64,000 nt of DNA from Fusarium oxysporum f. sp. lycopersici 4287 (Eukaryota; Ascomycota; Sordariomycetes; Hypocreales; Nectriaceae). Shown here one piece after another: positions 11,334 through 21,507 of this stretch. Position numbers and translations under genes: made by a program. Where the stretch lies: positions 1,426,001-1,490,000 of the forward strand of contig NC_030995.1 of assembly GCF_000149955.1 (NCBI RefSeq). Direction: 5' to 3'. Every line of letters begins with the position of its first letter. Position 1 is the stretch's first letter. The notes under the pieces were generated by a model that worked only from the letters and a program-made list of their open reading frames with translations, was not told the origin of the DNA and ran no database searches.

Positions 11334-13204
11334 ATGTCTGCCGAACCAAAAAAGCTCGAGGTCCCTGCGACCACAGATCGCCCCGAGTCTACAACTTCAA
11401 CACTTCGAGGAGAGGATGTTCAGGAGAAGAAGGAGGAGAAACAGGATGAAGATGTTGAGGCCGGCACAGTCTCAGGTAACAACGACAGTGATGAGGTTGA
11501 CGAAGATGAATATCCTACCGGCATTAACATGTTCTTCATTGTTCTTGCTCTTGTCATGGCAGTATTTCTCTTCTCCCTTGACTTGGTAAGTCACGCCTCC
11601 ATCACAAGCCAACATTCAGAGAGCTAATATGGAGGGTGCAATAGACTATTGTGGCAACGGCTATTCCCAAGATCACGGATGAGTTCAAGGGTCTTGACAA
11701 GGTCGGATGGTATGGTGCTGCTTTCTTCATGACTGTCGGTGCTTTCCAGTCAACTTGTAAGTCACAAAGCCTTAGCCCCTTTTTCCCCAACTTGTCGCTA
11801 ACATTATCAAAGGGGGTAAAATATACAAGTACTTCCCCCTGAAGACATCCTTCATCGTCGCCATTCTCATCTTCGAGCTCGGTTCTGTCATCTGCGGTGC
11901 CGCTCCCAATGCCGAAGCCCTCATCACTGGTCGAGCCATCGCCGGCGTTGGCGGTGCTGGTCTAGGTGCTGGCGCTTACACCATCATCGGTTTCTCTGCT
12001 CCTCCTAAGAAGCGACCTGCTTTCACTGGTATCATTGGCGCCGCCTACGGTATCGCCAGTGTCATTGGACCTCTCCTTGGTGGTGCCTTCACTGACCACG
12101 TCTCTTGGCGATGGTGTTTCTACATCAACCTCCCCATCGGAGGACTCTCTGCCGGCATCATCTTCTTGTTCTTCAAGACTCCCCGTGCTGCTATTCCCGT
12201 CAAGGCCCCTCTTCTTGAGAAGTTCCTTCAGATGGACCCCCTTGGAATTGTTCTGATGATGGGCCTCACCATCTCGTATATTCTCGCTGTTCAGTACGGT
12301 GGACAGGCTCACGCTTGGGACTCCTCTGTTGTTATCGGTCTGCTCGTTGGATGGGTCGCCATCTCCATCGTCTGGGCCATCTCCTGTTATGTTCAGGGTG
12401 AGCGATCCATGATTCCTGTCCGCATCCTCAAGAACCGCACCGTCTGGGTTATGAGCGCCTTTGCTTTCATCTTTGCCGGTTCTTTCTTCCTCGCCATCTA
12501 CTACATCCCCATCTACTTCCAGTCTGTTCACAACGCTTCTCCTACGAGCAGTGGTGTTCGTAACTTGCCTCTTATTCTCGCGGTCACTTTCGCCACTATT
12601 ATCAGTGGAGGTCTTGTTACTGCTACTGGCTTCTACCAGCCTCTCCTCATCGGCGGTGCTGCCCTTGCGACTGTTGGTGCTGGTCTGCTGTACCTCCTTG
12701 ATGTTGACACTTCTACTGGAAAGTGGATTGGCTACCAAATCATTGCTGGTGTCGGCTGGGGTGTTGCCTTCCAGATTCCCATGATTGCTGTCCAGGGTAC
12801 TGTTGACCCCAAGGATCTTGCTTCTGCTACCGGTATTCTTCTATGTAAGTTCTCCCTGCTGGTGTTCGTCGAGAACAAATAGCTAACTGTATATAGTCTT
12901 CCAGGGTCTTGGCGGTGCCTACATCGTCTCTGCGGGGCAGGCTGCCTTTGTCAACCAGATGCTCCTCAATATTGGCGAGAATGCTCCTCAAATCAGCAAG
13001 GGACGATTGATTCTCACTGGAGCTACCGCTCTTCGTGAATCCTTCAATTCTCAAGAACTTCCTATCGTCATTGACGGTTACATGAAGGGCTTACATATCG
13101 TCTTCGCCATGGCTATTGCCTTTACTGGCTTCTCATTCTTGATCAGCTTGCTCACTCGCTGGAACAAGCTTAAGCTTGAGAACCTTACTGGCGGTGCCGC
13201 TTAG
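11334..13204 (+). CDS. MFS drug:H+ antiporter, 14-helix (DHA2-like) exporter
   Basis: This is a membrane exporter probably driven by proton antiport; its substrate is unknown (toxin, drug or secondary metabolite are usual for the family). Four exons, 11334-11585, 11645-11756, 11813-12844 and 12897-13204, give 567 residues; introns of 59, 56 and 52 nt keep phase. The first 60 or so residues are hydrophilic and acidic (cytosolic). The first helix is at [19 protein letters not shown], followed by [10 protein letters not shown] and [13 protein letters not shown]. The family's motif C appears as [17 protein letters not shown] followed by [13 protein letters not shown]. The length and helix pattern fit 14 segments. 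Intron 1 sits inside the helix-1 motif, as is common in this family. The neighbours (ALDH, pantothenate synthetase) do not form a biosynthetic cluster, so I do not infer a substrate from context. Confidence 0.93.
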
Positions 13205-13986
13205 AATTCCCCTCCCTTTGAAGTTTCATTGATGTGATAGAATCGTGGGTATGGAGGGTATAAGCTTGAGAAGACCGCCTTACGGGTCGTGATGGACAAT
13301 GAATGCCCAAGTTGAGCCTTCGATTTCAACACATAGAATGGTGGCCAGGTTATGATCGGAGCCAAGACAATCTCCTATTTTAGACGTCTCAATAATATAG
13401 ATAATGTTTTACTTACCTTTGATCGGCCGTTTCCAACACCCAGTATTCTAATGAACACGATATCAGTTCCCCATGTTACGTTTATCATGTTCTTTCCAGA
13501 TATTTTAAGACTACCTGTCGATATCTACAAAACAGCTTCTAGCCGCCTTCGTCTAAAAGCCAAGAGAAGCGATTGAATATGTTCAAGACTTATCACTCAC
13601 AACGTGAAGTGATATCTACGATTCATCCAGTCATTAATAATAATTACAGAGTCTTGAGTATATGTATTAGAGCCAAACAAATTTGTCGGACTTGATATCC
13701 ATTGAGTATCACTAACGTAGTCGACGTCGCTTTGCATTGCATTGAAGCAAATGGTGTGGGTACAGGGTAACCGCCTTTCACATTCCCCCGACGACAACTC
13801 CAAAAAAGATACCCCTGCCATCTCCAACTCCACCAAGAATTCCGACTCAAACCGTCCTCAAAACTCCGCGGCAGAAACCATCACGAGAGTTTACTGCGCC
13901 CACTAACGATGGTATATTTCAGCATTGACTGAAATTTTCTTTCTTTCTTTATTTCTTACCTCTTGAATTTTCGAATTGTCAACACA
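13205..13986. other. Intergenic region, promoter of pantothenate synthetase
   Basis: About 780 bp hold the exporter 3' UTR and the promoter of the next gene. A pyrimidine-rich tract (TTTCTTTCTTTCTTTATTTC) around 13936-13956 lies just upstream of the start. No other gene is seen. Confidence 0.5.
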
Positions 13987-15114
13987 ATGCTTCCTCTACG
14001 CTTCCTCCGACATCGCCCGCCCTTTGCGACCTTCATCCGCACGGCTTCTTCTTGCTCGACTTCTTCCCGCCTCGAGACCCTGGCCAAGTCTCCGATCCGT
14101 GTTCTCCGATCCGTCGAAGCTGTCCGTCGCTGGCGTAACCCTCATGTCGTGAATCACCGATCAGTCGGCCTCGTGCCCACTATGGGCGCTCTTCACGAGG
14201 GCCATCTGGCGTTGATACGCGCCGCTGCAAAGGAGAATCATCATGTTGTCGTGAGCATATATGTCAATCCGGCGCAATTTGGCATAAAAGAAGACCTATC
14301 ATCATATCCAGTCACCTGGGATGAAGACGCAAAGAAGCTGGCTGCACTGGATAGAGAACTTGCAGACGATGGAGGAAACTTGGGTCGCATCTCTGCTGTG
14401 TTTGCGCCAACGACACCAGAGATGTACCCCAGCGGCTTTCCAGGCCAGGAAGTTAATAGTAAAGGAAGCTTTGTTACAATCACGCCCGTTGGGGAAGTAT
14501 TGGAGGGTGCCAGCAGACCAACATTCTTCCGAGGTGTTGCGACAGTGTGCTTAAAGCTATTCAACATTGTCCAGCCCGAGCGTGTGTACTTTGGTCAGAA
14601 GGACGTCCAACAAACAGTTGTCATCCGTCGAATGGTTAAGGATTTCATCCTGCCCATGGAGGTTGTCGTTGAACCCACACAACGTGAACTCGATGGCCTT
14701 GCTTTGAGTTCTCGGAATGTGTATCTTGGGCCAAGACGAAGAGCTGTCGCTACAGTGCTTCCCCATGCCCTATTTACCGCTGCCGACGTATACAACACTA
14801 AGGCTTCGCGCAAGAGAGAAGACATTCTTGGCGCTGCATACAATTTTATCGATGCTACGGCATCCCGCCAATCCACGCTTCCTCCCACAGAACGTGTGCT
14901 CTTCGAGGTCGACTACATATCTCTGGCAGATCCAGAAACATTAGTGGAAATCGATGAGGTTGATCCATCGCGCGGAGCTGTTATGAGCGCAGCGATTAAG
15001 ATGTTACCAGTGGAGCAGGCTCAGAAAGGCGAGGACCTGGGCTTCAGTGGAGGTCCAGCGGTACGTTTGATAGACAATATCATCCTCAAGCCCCAAGAGC
15101 CTAAGGATTCATAG
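13987..15114 (+). CDS. PAN6: Pantoate--beta-alanine ligase (pantothenate synthetase)
   Basis: It joins pantoate and beta-alanine with ATP to make pantothenate (vitamin B5), the precursor of coenzyme A. One exon of 375 residues. Nucleotidylyl-transferase signatures are clear: VPTMGALHEGHLALIRAA with the HxGH-type ATP site, SIYVNPAQFG, GVATVCLKLFNIVQPERVYF followed by GQKDVQQ, and LALSSRNVYL. The frame is open slightly upstream, but the first ATG is at 13987. The first 30 or so residues (MLPLRFLRHRPPFATFIRTA and on) hold several arginines, hydroxylated residues and no acids, which resembles a mitochondrial presequence. The conserved domain begins near residue 45 (RVLRSVEAVRRW). An insertion between NPAQF and the GEVLEGASRP region is longer than in bacterial PanC, as in other fungi. 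It converges on the acyltransferase gene. Confidence 0.95.
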   Translation: MLPLRFLRHRPPFATFIRTASSCSTSSRLETLAKSPIRVLRSVEAVRRWRNPHVVNHRSVGLVPTMGALHEGHLALIRAAAKENHHVVVSIYVNPAQFGIKEDLSSYPVTWDEDAKKLAALDRELADDGGNLGRISAVFAPTTPEMYPSGFPGQEVNSKGSFVTITPVGEVLEGASRPTFFRGVATVCLKLFNIVQPERVYFGQKDVQQTVVIRRMVKDFILPMEVVVEPTQRELDGLALSSRNVYLGPRRRAVATVLPHALFTAADVYNTKASRKREDILGAAYNFIDATASRQSTLPPTERVLFEVDYISLADPETLVEIDEVDPSRGAVMSAAIKMLPVEQAQKGEDLGFSGGPAVRLIDNIILKPQEPKDS

Positions 15115-15495
15115 ACGCTGGTAATATGAGAAATGAAACCTAAAAAGTATACCCGAACAGACCTCGACTGTTCAAAAAACGAGCCTATAACATTGGGCTA
15201 GCTAAGGGAGGTAAGAAAACGTAGAACCTCGATCCTAAGCGATATAAAGATTTAAGTAAGTTAGTATAAGTTTAACGTAGCACTTTAGTAAGTTTATCTT
15301 AACATCCTATCTCAGGGTCTGAAGTCTTCTTGCTCCAGGGCTAGATAGGAAGCATGCTATTGTATTGACTGGATATATATGCATAAATTCGTATCAGTTG
15401 CCAAATGTGTTGTTATAGCTCCACAAGGCCACTCAACCGAAAGGCTGGTCGGGGATGACCCTTCCAAGATATGCTGGACAGGACTTTCCCATGGC
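15115..15495. other. Convergent 3' region containing a MITE-like copy
   Basis: This spacer lies between the stops of pantothenate synthetase (+) and the acyltransferase (-). It holds the 131-bp repeat described at 15206-15336; the rest is AT-rich 3' UTR-like sequence. Confidence 0.6.
15206..15336. repeat. MITE-like repeat, copy A
   Basis: This element starts GGGAGGTAAGAAAAC and ends GTCTTCTTGCTCC. The two ends form an imperfect terminal inverted repeat of about 20 bp. A second copy of exactly the same length lies at 57823-57953. In an ungapped comparison I count about 98 of 131 matching positions; the best-kept parts are the two ends and the ATAAGTTTAA core. Many differences are C/T or G/A. 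GGGCTAG occurs on both sides (15195-15201 and 15338-15344), a possible target duplication or outer part of the element. It has no coding capacity and does not match the mimp terminal sequence. Confidence 0.75.
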
Positions 15496-18174
15496 TTAAA
15501 GATGAGCCCGAGCCCTCTCCTCTCTCTTCTTCTTAACTTGCCTTATACTCTTGCCGAAAGCTTCCTTCTCTTCATTGTTTAATCTGCTAGGGGCCTTGCC
15601 TTTTCCACTGCGTTCACCTTCCACTGTTTCCTCCCAAAGTTTACGGCCGAGCTCATCGGTAAGTCGGAGCACACGGCTGCTAACCGTGGCGCCATCACGA
15701 CGGTTTTTGCCTTCACGTCGTGATTTGGCAATCTTCTCGGTAAAGTCCCAAAGTTTGCCTTCCGCTAGCAGCGCGCCAGTCTTGGGATCGCGAGGAGTTC
15801 GCCAGGAGGCGTCGAGCTGCACGCGCGGAGGAATTTTGGAGTCTTTTGATTTAACAACGTGGAGGAGTTGGTCTTGTTCGAAGCGTGTGTACGAGTTCTT
15901 CAGAGTTTCCTTATTGACAGCTTCAAAATACGAGAGATCACCCTGATGATAAAGTGTCTTGCCGAGCTAGATGTTTTGTGAGCACAGTGAATGATGGGAA
16001 ACACGACGGCATGACCTAGTGAAACATGTGTATGAAGACTTACCAACTGTGCGCTGTTGTGTGTTTTGCCTTGTTCAATCCAGATCTCTCCATTTTGGCC
16101 TAGGGGGGGAGTAAGACCCATAAGAGAGACTGCTGCCAACCAAGTGGCCTCGATGAAAGGCCATATAAGGAAGCAGTAAAAATCGTAGTTCTCTCTTCCA
16201 GCCCTTCTCTCCTGGTCCGCAAGACCAACCATTGTGACGTTGCCCTCTGCGTCGCGGTCAATCCTAATAACGTTGTCTGCCTCCAAGCCTCGCAGAGTCC
16301 GATCCAGATTGGTGTCAAGACCCTCACTAGAAAAGATGAACTCGCCTCGGAACAGTGACGAAAGAAAGTATACTTGTTCTTTCAGCTCGTCAAACGGCAT
16401 GTCTTGCATTTGGGGCCCACCTCCCCTCTTAACTCTCGAGTACATTGCTGCACTAACGAGCGCCTCGTAAATGAAGAGATGGATCGTCATGTTGCGATAA
16501 AATGATAGCTGGAAGCGGTCGACAGCATAGTATGTAGGCTCAGCAAGACCCTCGACCACGCCAACGAGATCTTTGCCGAGTACCTCAAGACCGCGTTCGA
16601 TGATTTCGGTAAGAGGTGCATTGCCAAAATGGGCCACGCGCCCACCTTTCGCACGTACACGTTCTGTGAGCCATGTAACTCGCCGTTTCAATTCCTCCTT
16701 GCCCACTCCGCGACCACGGAGTGTCAGAAGAACAGTCCCTATCAGTGCTGTAGGCATCACGACAGACACTTCGTTGATATCGCTCAGAACCTGATAGCCC
16801 ATCGTGCGTAAAAGTTTCTCTCGTACTGCTCGGACCTCTGGACGTTGATGATCAGTATCGAGACCGCGCGGTACGCTGGGCAGTTTTGATAACTGGTCAT
16901 CCAAGAACTTTCGTAAGCTCCAAGGCTCATGGAACCTGACATCCACGCGACCCAAGCGTAAAGAAAGGACGGAAGATCCACCGCTCAGAAAGTCAGCAAG
17001 ATTCTCCTTCTTCTTGGGCATTCCAAGTAGCTCGGTAACATAACCCTCCGTCTCAATAACTTTATCGTATTGCGTGCTGACAGGGCATATAATAGCATCC
17101 TTAACACGCCCGGATAAAATACTATCGAGTACAAAACTAAGAATTCCAAACTTTGGAGGTAGCAACTTCCCTGTACGGGAGCGTCCACCCTCAATGAAGC
17201 ACTCGAAGTTATAGCCTTCTTGGAGTAGTGTGTCGATGTATGATTGGACTAATGTGGTGTAGAGGACATCATCACCAAACGCCCTTCGAATCCACATGGC
17301 TCCTGCATGCTGAAGGAATTCGCCCAACACTGGGATGTTCAAGTTATCCCCTGCGACCACGACAGGTAACGTAAGACCTAAGCGGTAGCAGATGAGCTGC
17401 AGCGAGACGTAATCAACGTGCGATCGATGACTCGGTAAGAAGATGATGCTCTGTTTCTTCTTGGCTGCGACCTCAGCCACCTTGCGCAGGCGCAAAACCT
17501 CTTCACTGGAAACATGGATACCTTGATGATATGCGCGCGTCAATAGCTGAGTGGTCAGATAGTAGGCCCCACGAATAAACGCTTTGCTTTCCATCTTGCA
17601 TATCATATCGTCAGTCCACTTCTCCGCCAGTTCTTGAAGACCTGACTCAATCTCGGTGAGTCGATGGGCTCGTTTGGCGCCATAGTCTTTGCTGTCCCTC
17701 GGCAGCATACCCTCGCGCTCTTCAACAGCCACGCGGTGTTCAGCAAGCCGGCTGATTCTTTGCTGAAGAAGAGGAGCTGAGAGAACCATGTTCTTCATGT
17801 TTTCCGAGAACCCGGAGTAGAAGACAGGCTGGCCAATGATACGGTCGTAGGCTCGCCATCCTTGACCAGATACATATAATGACACTTCGCGAAGGAATCT
17901 GGAAGTAGGTTTTGTCAGTTTGCGTCGATATGTTTGAGAAGGGCCAATATGTGCGAGAATGGACCCGGCGACGATGAAGTAGGGCACGTTACTGGAAAGG
18001 TTCAGAGCGGAATGAGGCAAACTTGTCCATCAAGGCCTCTTCCTTTCCCTCGGGAATATTCTTGGATGGCGACTCAACATAGCCACTGGGCTGAAGGGTG
18101 ACTTCATCACCCAAGATCTGAAGGTCTGGCGCTGAATTGGTCGATGCATCGACCGCGTCTTCGTTATGCGACAT
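15496..18174 (-). CDS. Glycerol-3-phosphate/DHAP O-acyltransferase (PlsB/GNPAT type)
   Basis: It should acylate position 1 of glycerol-3-phosphate or dihydroxyacetone phosphate, the first step of glycerolipid (or ether-lipid) synthesis. Exons 18174-17993, 17898-16044 and 15966-15496 give 835 residues; introns of 94 and 77 nt keep phase. The acyltransferase block I motif is LPSHRSHVDY (His near 218, Asp near 223). Block II follows with GDNLNIPVLG, block III FIEGGRSRTGK, and block IV AIICPVSTQYDKVIE. This order and the long C-terminal part match the PlsB/GNPAT branch and not the membrane SCT1/GPT2 enzymes of yeast. The last three residues are AHL, which fits the PTS1 consensus and hence peroxisomal import, as in animal DHAP acyltransferase. 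Which acceptor is used cannot be told from sequence. The start at 18174 begins MSHNEDAVDAST. Confidence 0.9.
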
Positions 18175-18597
18175 GGCGGATGCTGGCTTGGAGAAGGCTA
18201 AGCTTCTTGAGTAGAGCGCGAGTAATTGATAGTCAACCGTTCTTTCTCATCGCAAGAAAGTGACAGAGTCACGTCACTGTCCGAGGCAGCTTCGGCTATG
18301 ATGATACAGATAACAAGAGCATTGAATGCACTGCAGCTCATTACTATGACAAGTAAGGTATCCTGAATGGAAGATCCAAGTTGCGACAGGACGGGATTGG
18401 CCGGGTGGGGCAGGCATCATTTGACTCTACCGAGCGGCATGTGAAGGAAGGGGAAGGAGCTTGGACCGTTCATTTCCCCAGAAAATTGCCTGCACAAAGC
18501 TCGGAATCGCGGTATATTTCCGCCCAACACTTTTTTCTTGGTTGTTAATTTTTGACATAGCATGCACAAAGTTAGCTATCGGCGTCACTCATCAACC
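18175..18597. promoter_or_regulatory. Divergent promoter, acyltransferase and POP4
   Basis: About 420 bp separate two divergent starts. A TCACGTCA at 18269-18276 resembles a bZIP/CRE-like site, and a CCAAT box occurs in reverse orientation (GGATTGGCC) near 18394. Both are resemblances by eye only. Confidence 0.45.
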
Positions 18598-19284
18598 ATG
18601 GCCAGCGCACCACAACAGGCTACGCAGAATCTGCTGGCCAGAGCGCATTCCCCCGACAGTGTGAATCGCATATACTCGGAAAAGATCCAGCATCGCTCGC
18701 TCATCCTGCGACCAACCTCTCCTCCGCCTTCCACAATCAACGCGCGCGCCGCACGTCGAAAAGCTCGCCAAGATAAAAAGGAAAAGCAAAAACAGAGACC
18801 CAAGCCACTATCCTCTCGAGAGAAGCGAAGCTTGGGCCTTCATGACATACCTAAGGATGGCCAAAAATACCACATCTATGAGCCTCTGAGTCAAATGTGG
18901 CTTGGATATGCTCGAGAGCTACTTGGGAACGATCTTTCGACTGGAGGGCCCAGTGCAGCGGCGAAACTAGCCAGCGCCGAGTTTCATGGTGCTCCTATTC
19001 AAGTTGTTCGAAGCCATTGCCCGAGTCGGGTCGGCATTCAAGGTGTTGTCGTCCGCGACCGCAAGTTTGTCTTCGAGATTATAACCAAGAAAAGAGGAGT
19101 GAAAGTTGTTCCCAAGGAAGGCACTATTTTTCGAGTCGAAATAACGATTAATGATGGAGCCTCTGATGGTGAGAGTGGACAAAACAAAAAATTTGCTTGC
19201 GAGGTTCTCGGAGATCAGATGATGTTGAGGGCAGCAGATCGCGCCAACAAGAAGTTTAAAGCACACTTTCTGTCAAATATTTGA
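18598..19284 (+). CDS. POP4: RNase P/MRP protein subunit Pop4 (Rpp29)
   Basis: This protein subunit of RNase P and RNase MRP acts in the nucleus and nucleolus in tRNA 5' maturation and rRNA processing. One exon of 228 residues. A basic linker (RAARRKARQDKKEKQKQR) precedes the conserved part PLSSREKRSLGLHDIPKD. The Sm-like fold follows with YEPLSQMWLGYARELLG, KLASAEFHGAPIQVVRSHCP and SRVGIQGVVVRDRKFVFEII. I chose ATG 18598 because its context (ACCATGG) is much better than the upstream in-frame ATG at 18562, which would add 12 residues. It is divergent from the acyltransferase. Confidence 0.93.
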   Translation: MASAPQQATQNLLARAHSPDSVNRIYSEKIQHRSLILRPTSPPPSTINARAARRKARQDKKEKQKQRPKPLSSREKRSLGLHDIPKDGQKYHIYEPLSQMWLGYARELLGNDLSTGGPSAAAKLASAEFHGAPIQVVRSHCPSRVGIQGVVVRDRKFVFEIITKKRGVKVVPKEGTIFRVEITINDGASDGESGQNKKFACEVLGDQMMLRAADRANKKFKAHFLSNI

Positions 19285-21507
19285 GCGCCTTCCAGGATCG
19301 AGATTATACGTTACCGACAAGGCCATGCAGGGGGTTATGGATGACATCGTTGCCTCTTATGCTCATAGAGCATTCGAATCAACACAAATCAATCGGGCGA
19401 TGGCAAAAGTATCCTTAATTGGGTACTGACGCATTCAGGTGGGCGTGGTGTTACCACCTACTCTCTATGCGAAAGACTGTGTGCCCATCCTACACATAGA
19501 GTTCTGCCAAACACATGCGTCTCGCTTTGCAGGCGTCATGATACCACGTCCATAAGGGGACAGTGAGCGTCAAGGATCAAGATACACAATGTTAGTATCA
19601 ACTGGGCTGTGATATTTACGCCTCAGTATCTCAAGTTTTTATTGGGGTGTAGCAAACCACAACAGCTATGCTGGAACTTACAGATCTGTATTTGCTTGCA
19701 TCGCCAACCCCAGCGTTAACCGCAGTTGTACAACGAGGGTTCAGATACAACACCATGAAGAGTACGCTGAGTAGTATTTAGTGATCAACACTCATCAATG
19801 GTTCTCATTGGAGGGTGAGTGCAGCCAGATGTCTCGGGGAGAAAGGTTAGAGGTGCAAGCTGACACAAATAGTATTGAATGGACTTAATGGCACTGCAAA
19901 ATGCGGATTATCTGCAAGTTATAGTTTAGTACCTCACTCAATGGCCTTTAATGGAGCCATGATGTGAAATCATCGTCTCGACGTAGAGATAGCCTTTGAG
20001 TACCAGGTCAGACGAGGCAGACTCAGAAAGTTAACCTATCGCCACGACCCGAGCAGGGGATGAAGAAATTAGTTCATACCTAACGCTGTAACTACCTAGG
20101 CAAATGTCATTACGGGGATTTACGATACAAAAATGCGTTGGAATATACAATAATCAGGGCCTCCGAATTATTTGCAAGTTTCAATTGGCTTACAGTGATC
20201 GTATCACATTTCAAATATGAAGAATAAGTTTCATACTACTTTGTTCTTGATATAGTATCCTTCTCTTTACCCCTCCAGCTAAGGCGTCTGTCTACATATA
20301 GCTGAGCATTGTGTCTGGTGGCGTGCATACTTGGCAAAGGCTATAGCCCATATTCGGGTTTCAAGTTCTGATTCATGGGGAGGTAGAACGCGTCGCGCTT
20401 TTTAACGTGTTGCGTGTGACGTGCCGCATTTAAGAATGTCATACAGTCCCTTAATGTGTGACGACACGTGACCCTTCGTGGTCCTACGGGTTCCATGAGA
20501 TACCTTGAGGTACCATTTTTCGATGGTAAAGTGCTAGCTCTTTGCCACATTGAATAGACGAATAGCCCAATTTTCAAATCGGTGTCCGTACCGAGGTTAG
20601 ATATTGATCGATGCATCGAATAGAATCCCCTGACCCATGCGGCTGGTAGCCAATAGTCTGGTATCTAGTTCGACCAGTTTCCCGAGATCAAGCCCTGATG
20701 ACAAAATGTCAAAACTCGAAGTGGACAGTTTCCAATGGCTTTCTGCAGTTTGCCCCCATTTTCGTTTAGGATCCAGCCCTGAAATTCAATATGCTGGTCT
20801 GCTAGCAGTACATGCCGGTAAATTCTCGGCCGTAGTCCTGTGTAGCTGCCACTCTGAGTTCTTAGAGCGGGCTGTAACAGCTAACCCCACTAATCACAAG
20901 CTGCCAGTTAGGTGGCTAGATGACCAGGACAGTGCTATTTGATGAACCCACCAGTAAGCTGTAACCTGAGGGATAGTGTATGGCCACTTGTAAACTTTGG
21001 TACCTCACTATCTGATAAATGGTTCCCCAAAACCCTTCCACTCGATTTTTTTCGTTGCCCCGTTTAAAGGTCACTCAAACCACAGCGTTTACATCACCAC
21101 CGCAACATCACACGAAACCCTCTTGTCGGATCCTCGAAAAAAGAAACATCAATCTACCAAGCCTTCACGTCGCGCTCCCCCGCCGATCACAACAATTAAC
21201 ACCATCGTTTACGATATCGCATACCGCATCGCCCTCCGCCTTTGTCTCTGGACCATCGCTTCAAGCAGCGTTTTGTGCTCCCGTATCCTTACCTTTAACT
21301 AAAGCTTTTTGCATTACTGTTGCGCGTTCGCTACAGCAATTTTGTCAACAAGCCTTTTTTAGCCACAGTACAGCTTCAGGTCACCACCCCTCAGTTGTCA
21401 CTTGTATCATCCATACCGAATCGACCTACCATCGACATTCGCGCCCTCGGCCTTGAACGACAAAGACGTTTCACACTCACTACCGTCCTTCCGAACTGTT
21501 AATCAAT
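19285..21507. other. Long intergenic region upstream of the GYF gene
   Basis: About 2.2 kb. No convincing gene is seen between 19285 and 21000. From about 21050 to 21505 the plus strand is rich in C, A and T with short repeats of CACC/CATC, and no frame resembles a protein; this looks like the 5' leader of the GYF-domain gene. Confidence 0.5.

Noticed and set aside
11962..12738. 258-codon minus-strand frame inside the MFS exporter
   Set aside because: Antisense shadow of exon 3; low-complexity Glu/Asp/Asn/Ser composition typical of a reversed membrane-protein gene.
6800..13210. Secondary-metabolite cluster idea (regulator, aldehyde dehydrogenase and MFS exporter near one another)
   Set aside because: There is no backbone enzyme, and the genes are interspersed with housekeeping genes (ASA1, pantothenate synthetase). 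Orientation and spacing do not suggest co-regulation.
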